DNA of 64,000 bases from Caprella mutica (Eukaryota > Arthropoda > Malacostraca > Amphipoda > Caprellidae). Where the stretch lies: positions 124,001-188,000 of the forward strand of contig CANNZV010000871.1 of NCBI GenBank assembly GCA_947561585.1, in the 5' to 3' direction. The position numbers were made by a program, and so were the translations under genes. Every line of letters starts with the position of its first letter. The stretch's first letter is position 1. Shown piece after piece: positions 28,901 to 36,741 of the stretch. The notes beneath the pieces are model-generated. The model was not told the DNA's origin. It saw only the letters and a program-made list of their open reading frames with translations, and made no database searches.

Positions 28901-31223
28901 CTCTTTTCTTATGTGGAACAGTCCGACAACTGAACTTACCATAACTAATTTCAAATTCTGTTGATGTTTGTTATTGTTACAGAGTGTTACGAAGCACAAA
29001 CCCACTAGGAGGGTGTCCAGTGCCTTTCATAGGGCCTCTCTCTCTCACTCCAGTAGTCAGGACATAGAGCTGCCTTCTATGTCAGACCTAGGGGTGGAAC
29101 TTCAAGAGTCACTACAAAGTTATGGTGAGTAATTCGACAGTGTCTATTCGGCTTGTCTGTAATAGGAACAAGGCAATACTGAGATAAATTTATGGTGGGG
29201 CCAATGAAGATTAAGATGATGATTCTCTCTGTGTATTATTATATCAGCTATTTCCTATTGAAGAGTAATACAGGGTGGGGCGTAAGTTTGGAAGCAATTT
29301 TTCAAACATTAATATAATTCTTAAAAAAAAGTTCTTAAGTAGGTGATAGGGTTTGAACTATAGTAGAGACACTACATTATGACGTGGCAGTGTTATTTTT
29401 TACAAAAATTTAGTCAATTCAAAAATGTCAGACAAAAGAGAAGCCATTATTGCTCTACACCGTGCCGGGAAGTCAGATTCCGTCATTTGAAAGACTCTCT
29501 CAATAGCGAGATCGACTGTTTGGAAGTGTGTGAAGCGTTTTAATGAGAGAGGAGACTTGACTGATCGTCCAAGAAGTGGTAGACCACGCTCACAACGCAC
29601 CAAACAACTGATAAAATGTGCCCGAGAGAAGATTAGGAGGAACCCGAAAAAGTCAATACGATTGTTAGCCAAAACAGCTAATGTGAGTCCCAGAACAATG
29701 AGAAGAGTTGTCAAAGAAGACCTAAAGATGTCCTCTTTCACCCTCCAAAAGAGACAGACTCTGTCAGAAGCTGTAAAGTAAAAGAGATTGGAGAGAAGCA
29801 AAGCACTTCTGAGAGAATTGAAGTCTGGCACGGCTGGTGAAACGGTTTGGTCTGACGAAAAAATTTTCACAGTGGAAATGGCTCACAACCGGAGGAATGA
29901 CAGAATAATTGGTAAAATTGCAAAAGACATCCCATACAACCAAAAAACTGTCCACAGAACCATGAAACCTGCTCCAGTAATGGTCTGGGCCGCCGTTTCA
30001 GAAACTTGGAGATCTCCTTTAATTTTTGTGGAAAAAGGCGCCAAAATCAATGCTAAATGTTATATTGAGAATATTTTGACGCCAATGTTGGAGTCAGCTA
30101 AGGATCACTTCTGTAATGACACTCTATGGACATTTCAGCAAGACGGTGCGACTTCACATACTGCAAATGTCACTCAAAACTGGTGCCATGACCATCTTCC
30201 ACGGTTTTGGTCCAAAGAAATGTGGCCTCCCTGCTCCCCAGATGTTAATCCTATGGACTTTTCGGTATGGTCCATTCTTGAATCAAAGGCCTGTGGTAAA
30301 TTCCATCGCAGTGTGGATGATTTAAAGCGTTCGCTCCAGAGATCTTTGAAGGTAATTTCACAAGAACAGTTGCGTGCCGCAGTAGGAGGAGTTCGGAGGA
30401 GATTTGAGGCTGTTATTAAAAACAAGGGGGGACATTTTGAATAAATTTATGATTTTTGAATTCTTAAAACCCTTATGTAATAATACATAACTGTAAATTA
30501 TTAAATATATTTTTCGTTTGATTATAATATGCACTTTCATTTGCTTCCAAACTTACGCCCCACCCTGTACAAATTAAAAGAATTCCTTATCTCTTTGATT
30601 GATATCTATATATTCCTAATTCCTTTTTTAAACTATTCCGAAATTGCTTAATGCTAATTTAAAAGGATCCACTCCCAATTCTTATATGTTGATAATTACC
30701 ATTTAAAGGCTTCCTTAATGTTTCTTCAGGTGAGAATTTTAAAAAGAACTCCAGAGTAGAAGACCCGTCAGTAGATCTCTACGAGACGGTAACTCTCTCA
30801 CGGGCAGTACACCAACCAACGAACATTTGTGTCGCCCTCATGAACTCTGCTCCTCCTTCAGCTAAACCTCCTCAATCTACACCCAGTCCACCTAAAATAG
30901 ACGACACGGTTCCGGCGGATGAAAAGGTTCAAATTCAATCCAAGATGGCGGATGAAAAGATTCAAAAGCCATCCAAAATGGCGGATGAAAATATTCAAAG
31001 GCCATCCAAGATGGCGGATGGAAAGATTCAAAAGCCATCCAAGATGGCGGATGTGGTCAGTACATCTTTGGCCGAGAGGTTGAGGTTAAATAGGGTGGAC
31101 GGGGACACTCTTACCGAAGCGCAAAGGTTGAAGAAAATTGAAGATTTTAAGCGTAAGAAAAAGAATTTGGTTATAAGAATTGAGAGGAGATCGCCAAACT
31201 ACTCTTATAATCTAACCAAATAG
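1834..31223 (+). CDS. Invs: Inversin-like ankyrin-repeat/IQ-motif protein, complete 14-exon gene
   Basis: Exons read from the sequence: 1834-1966, 18332-18483, 18954-19151, 19525-19779, 20230-20372, 20803-20926, 21574-21705, 22394-22535, 23186-23323, 25586-25713, 26995-27098, 27265-27589, 28983-29124, 30730-31223. All junctions are AG/GT and keep phase. The total is 2610 nt, 869 aa plus stop. The start is the first ATG after an in-frame TAA at 1801. Residues about 30-570 are back-to-back ankyrin repeats (TPLHWAA, ALHYAV, PLHLAAYG, SPLHYAARKG). They are followed by an IQ motif near residue 586 (ATKIQRTWRKKK) and a low-complexity basic tail. The order and spacing match vertebrate inversin, including the LLKW linker between repeats and TPLD in the last repeat. 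Inversin (nephrocystin-2) and its relative Diego act in cilia and planar cell polarity at the Dishevelled level; this role is inferred from family. The protein is shorter than the human one (about 1065 aa). Diego or another ankyrin protein is less likely because of the IQ motif. Confidence 0.85.
1967..3236. other. Intron 1 start and GNMT 3' flank
   Basis: AT-rich. A possible GNMT AATAAA signal is at about 2986-2981 on the minus strand. The stretch 2690-3160 resembles 9280-9715 (shared ATCTTCTGGCTT, GAGTAGAATT, CATGAATTTT), so diverged copies flank the GNMT gene. Confidence 0.45.
3237..7906 (-). CDS. Gnmt: Glycine N-methyltransferase, complete 7-exon gene nested in an intron
   Basis: Exons in transcription order: 7906-7791, 7564-7496, 7001-6874, 6564-6435, 6318-6198, 5982-5819, 3399-3237. 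All are AG/GT bounded and in phase. The total is 891 nt, 296 aa plus stop, against 295 aa for human GNMT. GNMT transfers a methyl group from S-adenosylmethionine to glycine, giving sarcosine, and buffers the cytosolic SAM/SAH ratio. Visible family signatures: DQYEDGVATSYWDLYIGD at the N-terminus; the SAM-binding motif VLDAATGTG at residues 54-62; MLVEEGFQVTSIDLSEKML; CLGNSYAHV; PGGILIIDHRNYDYVL; and the C-terminal FPHQVESFKQLL...GDYKTL. The start has a strong context (ACCATGG). The last intron is 2.4 kb and mostly a minisatellite. It lies antisense inside intron 1 of the inversin-like gene. I saw no disabling change. Confidence 0.93.
3541..5513. repeat. 2-kb compound minisatellite in the last GNMT intron
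   Basis: Blocks of related units in series: 20 bp (GTGACTGGGAGGAGTGGCAA), 20 bp (GTGATTGTGAGGAGTGGCCA), 23 bp (adds GGCTGATGGG), a 16-bp form at 4990-5090, and a GGAGA-ended form at 5275-5510. It is strand-asymmetric: purine-rich on plus, pyrimidine-rich on the GNMT sense strand. Frames of MPLLPSAT type across it are artefacts. Confidence 0.97.
8236..8984. repeat. 23-bp minisatellite upstream of GNMT
   Basis: About 32 units of TCTAGAAACTGGGAAGAGTC plus three bases (AAA early, GAA later). It starts about 330 bp upstream of the GNMT start codon. Confidence 0.97.
8985..10396. other. Intronic sequence without recognised gene
   Basis: AT-rich, no exon seen. Part (9280-9715) is the diverged relative of 2690-3160. 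Confidence 0.5.
10397..11846. repeat. 35-bp minisatellite
   Basis: About 41 units with the core ACACTGACTGGTGAACCTCT. Variants fall in runs (ATAGTTTACACC, ATAGTCTACACT, ACAGTCTACACT), which shows local spread of mutations along the array. Confidence 0.97.
11847..12556. other. Intronic sequence without recognised feature
   Basis: AT-rich and unique-looking. Nothing coding seen on either strand. Confidence 0.5.
12557..13266. repeat. Fold-back element with long inverted arms around a Penelope fragment
   Basis: Arms at about 12557-12757 and 13104-13266 are inverse copies. Both contain CCGTAGAAGCCCCTT-type sequence and a shared TTTCCAATGTCCTC block. It ends exactly where the next element (13270) begins. 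Confidence 0.8.
12780..13095 (+). pseudogene. Penelope-like element fragment: GIY-YIG endonuclease
   Basis: Reads FYYKDKLPPLLVSNVIYKFT then CGQSSAAY; after a frameshift it continues GETRKQLKVRVSQHRGVSFR and HPFSEKYFKIL. This is the linker plus GIY-YIG nuclease that ends Penelope-like retroelements. It is a dead fragment and no reverse transcriptase is visible. It lies between the arms of a fold-back repeat. Confidence 0.8.
13732..14323. repeat. Large palindrome inside the Harbinger-like element
   Basis: The ends (GTCACTTGCGTTTGACTGAT and its near-complement) and repeated ATCGACCGAT/ATCGATTG motifs read as one imperfect hairpin centred near 14010. Confidence 0.75.
14386..14988. mobile_element. 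AT-rich fold-back MITE with CCCAGGTAGCAATG ends
   Basis: Almost perfect inverted arms of about 100 bp (CCCAGGTAGCAATGAATGTT and its complement) enclose repeated AATGTTAT units that can themselves pair. A related, one-ended copy finishes at 16739 (TTGCTAGCTGGG). Confidence 0.85.
14990..15170. repeat. Short tandem repeat, ATGTATGTTCAATAATACAT units
   Basis: About six degenerate units of roughly 28 bp follow the MITE directly. Confidence 0.7.
16380..16739. repeat. Truncated relative of the CCCAGGTAGCAATG MITE
   Basis: AATATTAT-rich sequence ending TTGCTAGCTGGGA, which matches the terminal motif of 14386-14988. The opposite terminus is not found. Confidence 0.55.
16750..16875. repeat. Small GC-rich hairpin
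   Basis: ACACTGGCAGTGCCG pairs with CGGCACTGCCAGTGT. The arms carry the same CGGTCACG/GACCGGAGCG motifs as the Harbinger-like ends. Confidence 0.75.
17083..18038. mobile_element. Fold-back transposon with 9-bp target duplication (MULE-like)
   Basis: 956 bp flanked by an exact GCCAAAATA duplication (17074-17082, 18039-18047). The ends are imperfect inverted repeats of about 75 bp built from repeated GGACAACTCGCCG blocks. It has split an older repeat whose uninterrupted relative lies at 26290-26480. No transposase is seen; the 61-aa frame at 17262 has no match. The internal part 17460-17560 resembles the 61-bp satellite unit of 55545-59215. Confidence 0.8.
18618..18823. mobile_element. PIF/Harbinger-type MITE, TAA target duplication
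   Basis: 206-bp hairpin with ends AGGTACGTTTTGCATGCAGC and its complement, flanked by TAA on both sides. It lies in inversin intron 2. Confidence 0.85.
19195..19345. repeat. Truncated MITE family A copy
   Basis: Contains the inner arm (CCACCAGACTTTTT) and the palindromic centre (ATGATACCTGCAGGTATCAT) but lacks the outer ends. Confidence 0.75.
20566..20790. repeat. 21-bp minisatellite just upstream of an inversin acceptor
   Basis: About ten units of CTACTTTATTCTCCTCCATA plus G. It ends 12 bp before the acceptor of exon 20803-20926. Each unit has a pyrimidine stretch followed by ATAG, like an acceptor. Confidence 0.95.
21661..22107. repeat. 46-bp minisatellite made from an exon end plus its splice donor
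   Basis: The first unit is the last 45 nt of exon 21574-21705 and the start of its donor. About 9.7 units follow in tandem. Each has AATAAG|GTTAGT (GTCAGT in the first). Confidence 0.97.
22541..23110. repeat. Inversin intron 8 with dispersed-repeat pieces
   Basis: 22541-22615 has AGGGATGTACAGATTCTATC plus ATCGGTATCGGTA, the style of a hAT-type MITE end. 22860-23000 holds about two diverged relatives of the 61-bp satellite unit (GGAGTAGCTTTTTTGCATTC). Confidence 0.55.
23515..23710. repeat. MITE family C (AAGTTCTGAGTTATCGGAC arms)
   Basis: Palindrome whose arms read GTTCTGAGTTACCGGCCGG and TTCGAAAACTCAGAAC. Related copies or pieces lie at 24090-24150, 25770-25930, 54998-55155 and near 60905-60945. 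Confidence 0.7.
23810..24836. mobile_element. MITE family B, long copy (GGTAAATTCCTAGTTCACG ends)
   Basis: Inverted ends GGTAAATTCCTAGTTCACGT. Each end is itself a small hairpin around TTGATTTAGGGAC. The 1-kb interior is AT-rich with no ORF. It lies in inversin intron 9. Confidence 0.75.
25285..25535. mobile_element. MITE family A (AGGGCCGTACACACGTAGG), copy next to an inversin exon
   Basis: Near-perfect 250-bp palindrome with arms AGGGC(G/C)GTACACACGTAGG and an inner GGTATCCATGATACCTGCAG centre. It ends about 50 bp before the exon at 25586. A truncated relative is at 19195-19345. Confidence 0.85.
26290..26480. repeat. Interspersed repeat, intact counterpart of the split copy at 17040-18250
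   Basis: Shares GTCAAGTGGTGAG(C/T)CAGTGG, then TGATATAACTGAAACA and TCTCTAG(A/T)GTAGTTTATCA, with the sequence on both sides of the MULE-like insertion. Confidence 0.8.
27265..27589 (+). CDS. Invs: Inversin-like exon with last ankyrin repeat and IQ motif
   Basis: Encodes residues about 550-658. It starts with the end of the last ankyrin repeat (TPLDNAIASDRSDIANVLRE), then the calmodulin-binding type IQ motif (AATKIQRTWRKKK), then a Ser/Lys-rich region. The donor CATAAG|GTTAGT is followed 12 bp later by a 1.2-kb minisatellite. A decayed copy of its first 130 bp or so is present at 37245-37385 in the neighbouring cadherin gene. Confidence 0.85.
27610..28842. repeat. 23-bp minisatellite after the IQ exon donor
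   Basis: About 53 units of CATCCATGGGTAAAGACTGA plus CTG, with runs of variants (GAGTAAAG, TTGAATAAAG). Long open frames cross it on the minus strand only because the unit lacks stops there. Confidence 0.97.
29271..30567 (+). mobile_element. Mariner element, DD37D (maT-type), nearly intact
   Basis: 1297 bp with perfect 27-bp terminal inverted repeats (starting CAGGGTGGGGCGTAAGTTTG) flanked by TA on both sides. It sits in the last intron of the inversin-like gene, in the same orientation. It carries one transposase frame, described separately. Confidence 0.95.
29425..30444 (+). pseudogene. Mariner transposase, single frame with two nonsense codons
   Basis: A 340-codon frame starts MSDKREAIIALHRAGKS and ends GGHFE-stop. 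It has helix-turn-helix DNA-binding regions and the catalytic acids in VWSDEK, FQQDGA and SPDVNPMD. The second and third Asp are separated by 37 residues, which places it with DD37D maT elements. TGA at 29488 and TAA at 29779 interrupt it and there are no frameshifts, so it was inactivated recently. It cuts and pastes DNA at TA sites (family knowledge). Confidence 0.9.
30730..31223 (+). CDS. Invs: Terminal coding exon of inversin-like gene with 11-residue repeats
   Basis: The acceptor TTTCTTCAG precedes 164 in-frame codons ending in TAG. The exon encodes a Pro/Lys-rich tail. Within it, at 30941-31050, a 33-bp unit is repeated four times and gives KPSKMADEKIQ-like units that keep frame. It ends with a basic stretch (KIEDFKRKKKNLVIRIERR). 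The tail shows no family match I recognise. The first AATAAA after the stop is at about 31359, inside a small MITE. Confidence 0.8.
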
Positions 31224-31315
31224 ACCCATTAAAGCAACACATCAGTAGCTACTCAGACAGTCACAGTAATCTGGCAGTGGGTTTTATCATAGGTCAAGAT
31301 CCTATCTGACCGTTA

Positions 31316-31413
31316 AGGGCCGTACACACGTAGGGTTTTTTATTATTGTTATTTATAAAATAAATAACAATAATATCGTTAAGACTTAAAAAACCTTACG
31401 TGTGTACGGCCCT
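31316..31413. mobile_element. MITE family A, short copy with TTA duplication
   Basis: 98 bp with ends AGGGCCGTACACACGTAGGG and its complement, TTA on each side. It lies 92 bp past the inversin stop codon and contains AATAAA. Confidence 0.9.
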
Positions 31414-32346
31414 TTAGATATTTATAAATGATCTATATTAACACCCACTTTCAAATTACTCAAAGCCTAATGGAGTGTCAGAAAATTTCACAAATACATT
31501 GTCTTTAGTTATATTAATAATTAATTGAGATACAGGACAGGCTGTTTCATAAGTCTTGGGCACATTTCAAGTCCTAATATCTGCCTGACTATCATTGTTA
31601 GTAAGATGAAACTGATACCATTAAGATAAATTGAATAAGTTTTGTAATACTAAAGATTATTTTCATCGCAGATCGTATAGAGTTGTGATATTCAATATCT
31701 AAATGTACCCAGAACTTCTGAAACAGCCTTCATATAATATCTGAGGTGTTTTATCCATAATGAATTATATTTATAAAGTCTGTTTATAAAGGATTTAATT
31801 TATTTTCTTTAAGTTTTGAATCAATTATAATAAATTTAAAGTTTTGTTTATTCTTCTTTTAATCTCCAATTTAGTAAATATATAAAAAGCTAATTAGGGA
31901 ATATAAAATCTAGTAAACATTTGATCAACTAAATCTAATTTAATTATAATGAAAATAAGTTGAATAATTAAGAAGCATATTAATTAAGCAAATTTACTAT
32001 GCGTGCAAATATGCAAAATTCCTCGAAAATTATGGCATATTAAGATGATAAACTTCGTATTTTAGAGTAAAATGTCTTATTATATAACTTTCTATTCCTT
32101 CTACTTATTCCTTCTAGGTATTTATTAAAAAAAACCATTGTACATTCATATTTTATTGTATAAAGATAATATTATTGAACTAAGATTAACAATGTAGAAG
32201 ATTCAATAATTCAGTTAATTAATAATTATCCAATTAATTATTTTATAGTCCAAGAAAGTACAACACTAAATGATAAAAAGAAAAAATATAGTAAGTATTA
32301 ATTAAATGTTGGATAAATCCCGAGCCAAATTATTTTAGCAAACTAG

Positions 32347-32348
<2 letters not shown>
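31414..32348. other. 3' flank of inversin-like gene
   Basis: AT-rich. Several AATAAA words are present (for example near 31828), any of which could end the transcript. No ORF of interest. Confidence 0.5.

Positions 32349-32380
<32 letters not shown>
32349..32380. repeat. (TA)n microsatellite
   Basis: About 14 TA units just before the MITE at 32413. Confidence 0.95.
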
Positions 32381-32382
<2 letters not shown>

Positions 32383-32412
32383 TCCATATCATATATACAG
32401 GGTATGCCGTAA

Positions 32413-33116
32413 AGCCCATATTACACTGTGGCGGTCGCCACATTTTTGTTACTTTTCTCTCTAACTCCACCCCTTTCTCTCTAATAGCGAACAATGCCAT
32501 GGCGAGCGCCACGAAATTGTGATCGCTCACTGCGCGATAGAACGAACACCGCCACCGTTTTAGAGGTGATGAAATGGTCACTGAAGTCTGCTAAAGAGAT
32601 TTTAAGTAGTGGAAAAAGTATTCTTTTTTAATTTTACAAGTTATTTATGGCTTTGTATGGCTACTGCTTGATACATTGTACAATCTGCATAAGAAATAAC
32701 CAGGTTTTGTATAAAAAAAGAATAAACGCTTCTGTGTAGAGTGTCCAGTGAGTGTTGTCATACAATCAATAGAATTAAACTTTTTATTATATAGGTATGG
32801 AATTGCTTCACACAGCTATCAAGAAGATAATTAACTAAATATATATTTGGGATGACATCGAATTTTATTGTTACGATTCAATTCATTTAATTTTTTTCAA
32901 TTTTCCCTAAAATTTAATGCATCACTACCCAGATCTAGAGTAATTTTAGAATAATGGAGATAGATACCATAATCTACTTCCTATTCTACGTACTATTACT
33001 ACCACCAGCTGGACGATCACCGCCATATCGACTCTTGTAGTGTAATAGCAATTATTGAGTATGGCGAGCGCCACATCTGTAGAGAGAGACAACAGCGCCA
33101 CAGTGTAATACGGGCT
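32413..33116. mobile_element. PIF/Harbinger-type MITE, 704 bp
   Basis: Inverted ends AGCCCATATTACACTGTGGC / its complement, with a second shared block (ATGGCGAGCGCCAC). TAA flanks both sides. Confidence 0.85.
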
Positions 33117-33371
33117 TAAGTAAGGTACCTAATGTGAATTATCTATTTTTAAGTTGAGATAATTTGATGGTAAAAGTTTATTAAATTTTATATTCAAATC
33201 ATTATTACGCATATAATATATAAATAATAATATATGTAGTTCAAATAACAATAATATATATAGTAGCATACCTAAGGCCCACTTTGTATGAGTAAATATA
33301 AAGTAGTCCTTTAACCCATTATCGCTTGCCAAACAGGTTTTCAAACGTGACTAAATATAAACACTAGAGTA

Positions 33372-33623
33372 AAGGGCCGTATACACGTAGGTTTTATTCT
33401 TTATTCAGAAAAGAGTGTCATAAAACATAATGCACAAAATTCAAATTTTAAGTCTTTCCACCAGACTTTTTGCTAAGCTCCTCCTACTTTTTCAACAATA
33501 TTTTTAAATCATTATAGGTATCGTTTTTCTTAGATGATTCAAAAATATTGTTGAAAAAGTAGGAGGAGCTTAACAAAAAGTCTGGTGGATAGACTTAAAA
33601 AAAACCTACGTTTGTACGGCCCT
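33372..33623. mobile_element. MITE family A, copy with TAA duplication
   Basis: 252-bp palindrome with the family ends and the inner arm AGTCTTTCCACCAGACTTTT. TAA flanks both sides. Confidence 0.9.
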
Positions 33624-33926
33624 TAATAAAAGGTTATTTACTCTAGATTGGAATGTAGTTTCCTTATCAGCTGAAGGAGAAGTTAGGGTTAGATGTGCCC
33701 AAATCTCCGGATTCTAGGGACTGCTTATCACTGTCATCCAACACCAGACCTGAACCTGTGTCAGGAAGGAACATTACCCATTGTTACATTAAAATATATC
33801 AACTTAAAATAGGATATAATTGCTGTGTAAAACTATTGTCATAGTTTAAACTTAAATTATTTCATTGCTTGAAAGAAATTTCTGGTGGGACTAAAGGTAT
33901 TATATCAAAGATATTATACTACAATA

Positions 33927-34560
33927 AGATACACTACTCACGAAAATTTATATTTTATGAGAGCGTTGTGGTGCCATCTGGTTTCAAAAGCGGGAAATAT
34001 AATTGAAATATTATAATGACAATCGAGGTATGTTGCTTACGCGACGTCATAACAGCAACACTCTAAAATCATATTTAAGACAATTGAAGAACGTAACCTT
34101 ATAACTGTTTATTTATTTCCATTATAAGAAACAGTGATGAATCCATTCATGTTATTCACACTACTTAACCTTAATTTTCTATCTATGTGTGTTGCCTTGT
34201 TGACGTCACGATCTCAAATTATTCGAATTGTGACAACAGATCTCAAAGCTTTACTCTTTAGTACCTACCCTAGTAGGAATACTTATATTGATAGGTAGCG
34301 ACAATTGAGAGATTTGTGACGTGTCGTAAACAAGGGAACAAATTTAAAGAGAAAATAGCAGGTTAAATAATTGATAAATATATATTTATTTATTTCATAA
34401 TAAATAAATTAAATATGATTTTAATGTTTTGATGTTATGACGTCACGCACACAGCATATCTCGATTGTCATTTTAATTCTATTTCCCGCTTTCGAAACCA
34501 GATGGCGCCACGACGCACTGTTAAAAAATTAATTGTCGAGAGTAGTGTACTTATTGTATT
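33927..34560. mobile_element. Fold-back MITE, ACACTACTC ends
   Basis: Arms of about 150 bp: CAATAAGATACACTACTC, GCGGGAAATA and ATCGAGGTATG all recur as complements near 34440-34560. It is followed at once by a shorter relative. Confidence 0.8.
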
Positions 34561-34572
34561 ATAACATCTTTG

Positions 34573-34842
34573 ACTATACCACAATAAGATACACCAATCT
34601 TGTAAATTTCAGTTTACCGAGTGAATCGTGCTGCCACCTGTGTTCCAAAGTTGGTACTAGCCGTTGCTGTACAATTGCCATATTTTTTATTCAATTATAA
34701 CATCGTAAAGAAACTTCCAAACTTATTGGTTATTTTTCATTTCCAAGAGCAACGGTTAGTATCCACTTTAAAACATAGGTGGCAGCACTATGCTTTTTTG
34801 AAAACATAATTTCCGAGAGTGGTGTATCTTATTGAAGTGTAA
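34573..34842. mobile_element. Short relative of the preceding MITE
   Basis: Ends ACAATAAGATACACCA and TGGTGTATCTTATTGA, with inner pairing GCTGCCACCTG/AGGTGGCAGCA. It stops about 40 bp from the cadherin stop codon. Confidence 0.75.
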
Positions 34843-34883
34843 TATGTTTAGTGAGACCTTTCAATAATACGAGGAACTCACCA

Positions 34884-36741
34884 TTACTTTATCTCTGCCT
34901 TGTACTTACTTTTAGGGGCGTCATTCAATTCGATGGAAAAAAGAGGGTTATTTGACGTCATGCCCCCCTTGCTCACAAAGGCTGATGGCTCGTCCTCTTC
35001 GTCTTTAGTCTCACCAAAGGTCTTCATCTTGTAGCCACTGAACTCTGGGTTGTCTTCTATCCCAACCAACACGGAGTCACCACTACTCAGACTGAAATTT
35101 AAAACAAAGGGGGAGTGCACAATGAACATTGCGAAAAGGTGTGTTTTGACTAGGTGTCAATTGTACACAATTAATTTTTTTGTATTCAAATTTATCTGAG
35201 ATGAAACATAAGCGTTATTTCTATATATATGTTGTATATAATATAAAATAAAATTGTGTGAATTAACGCTATGTCAAAGTGCAAGTGAATAATAGGTAGC
35301 AAACAACTCTTTCTCTATGCGAGATTTCAATGAATTGTTACCTATTTAGTAGTTATGTTGTGTTACCTATTCAATAGTTACGTTGTGTTACCTATTTAGT
35401 AGTTACGTTGTGTTACCTACTCAATAGTTACGTTGTGTTACCTATTTAGTAGTTACGTTACCTGTCATTGTCCTGTTTGTCAAATTCATCTTCATCAGCA
35501 TTCCACATCGGGTTCGCACCTTCTGAGGTGAAGAGGTTGCTGTTCGGGGCAGCACTGGTACCTGTCTTATTCATCCCTGAGCCCTGGGAGCCGAAGTTAT
35601 TGGTGGACAACACTTTGATCTTTCTGTTCATCCTGCAGAATTATACAATGAAATCATTTAATAGGTTATAAGGAAAATGGCGAAAAATTTATTTGATATA
35701 GGATAAGTACTTATAAAACTTCAACTGAAATTTTTTTCGAAAATGCCAATAGCAGTTTTGAGTAATTGAATGGTAATAAACGAGAATGCGAATGCATCAT
35801 AAAATATCGAATCCATTATAGTATCTTAGACACAATATGGTACTCAATACCTTTTATGAATAAAATAAAGAGGTCTTAACGAATTTCAGAAAAGATTCTC
35901 ATCTTCAAGTGAGAAAATTTTCATTAAAAAATATACTTGCTATACTTCCGAAGTTTCCTCACTTCTTTGTGCGGTATATTAGGGTGAAAAGCAACAGGAA
36001 AACCAATGAGCCTAGCACCATCGCTACAACGGCCAGCAATATCTGGAACAGGAGCAATTGCTGTGCAGCGTCATCCTTTTCCTCCAAAGTGTTTTCTCCA
36101 ATGCGATACAGGTTAAGGTTCAAATTGTCCATTTCTTCGTTTAGTTCATTAGCCAGTACTCCTGACGACGCCAAACTGTTAGAAAATGAAATATTAATAC
36201 CTAGGTATCAAAGTTCCTCAGTTGACAGAAGTAACCACAGATTTAAAACAGTAGTGACATGTGATTTGTTTGTACTCACTGTGAGCACGTAACTTCAAAT
36301 ATTAGGAGACATCATCGTGTTTATACGTGATTTTTAAAAGTAGGTATAGGTATTGTCACAGTACTTTTTTAATTTTGAAATTTCCAATTATCAGATAGGT
36401 TCATAACTTCAATAACGCCCCGTTCGAATTACTGTGAGTATATCGTAATGGAGTAGACTATTTGAAATGACTGTAATTGAAAAGACTGTATTTGCGTATA
36501 CTGTAATTTAGTATTCTGTAATTAGGTAACTGTTATTACCAAATTACCTCTCAATCGTAGATTTAGGTACAATGTTCCCAGGAGCTTCGCCTGCCTTGGC
36601 TCTCATATCAGAATCGGAGGAGTTGATGAAATGGACATAGGCGATGCTGTCGACAGTCGAGTTGGAGCCCTCTACTACCACAGGCACCAAGGAGTCGATG
36701 AAAGCCTCGTATTCGAACACTTTCGTCAACGATGCCTCTAT
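34884..36741 (-). CDS. Cadherin membrane-proximal, transmembrane and cytoplasmic exons
   Basis: Four exons. 36741-36548 is membrane-proximal (KVFEYEAFIDSLVPVVVEG). 36175-35963 carries a heptad-like acidic stretch and then one hydrophobic helix (LLAVVAMVLGSLVFLLLFTL) with a basic stop-transfer (YRTKK). 35632-35462 and 35091-34884 form a cytoplasmic tail of about 130 aa with three NP motifs (NPMW, NPEF, NPLF) and acidic patches (ADEDEFD, KDEEDE). There is no classical beta-catenin-binding sequence. The last exon reads to TAA at 34884, but a strong donor (AAAA|GTAAGT) lies just before the stop and another (ATG|GTGAGT) just after. A further 3' exon or alternative C-terminus is therefore possible. 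Confidence 0.8.

Noticed and set aside
29400..29955. Minus-strand frames over the first mariner
   Set aside because: Antisense shadows of the transposase frame.
35909..36292. Plus-strand 127-aa frame
   Set aside because: Antisense of the cadherin transmembrane exon.
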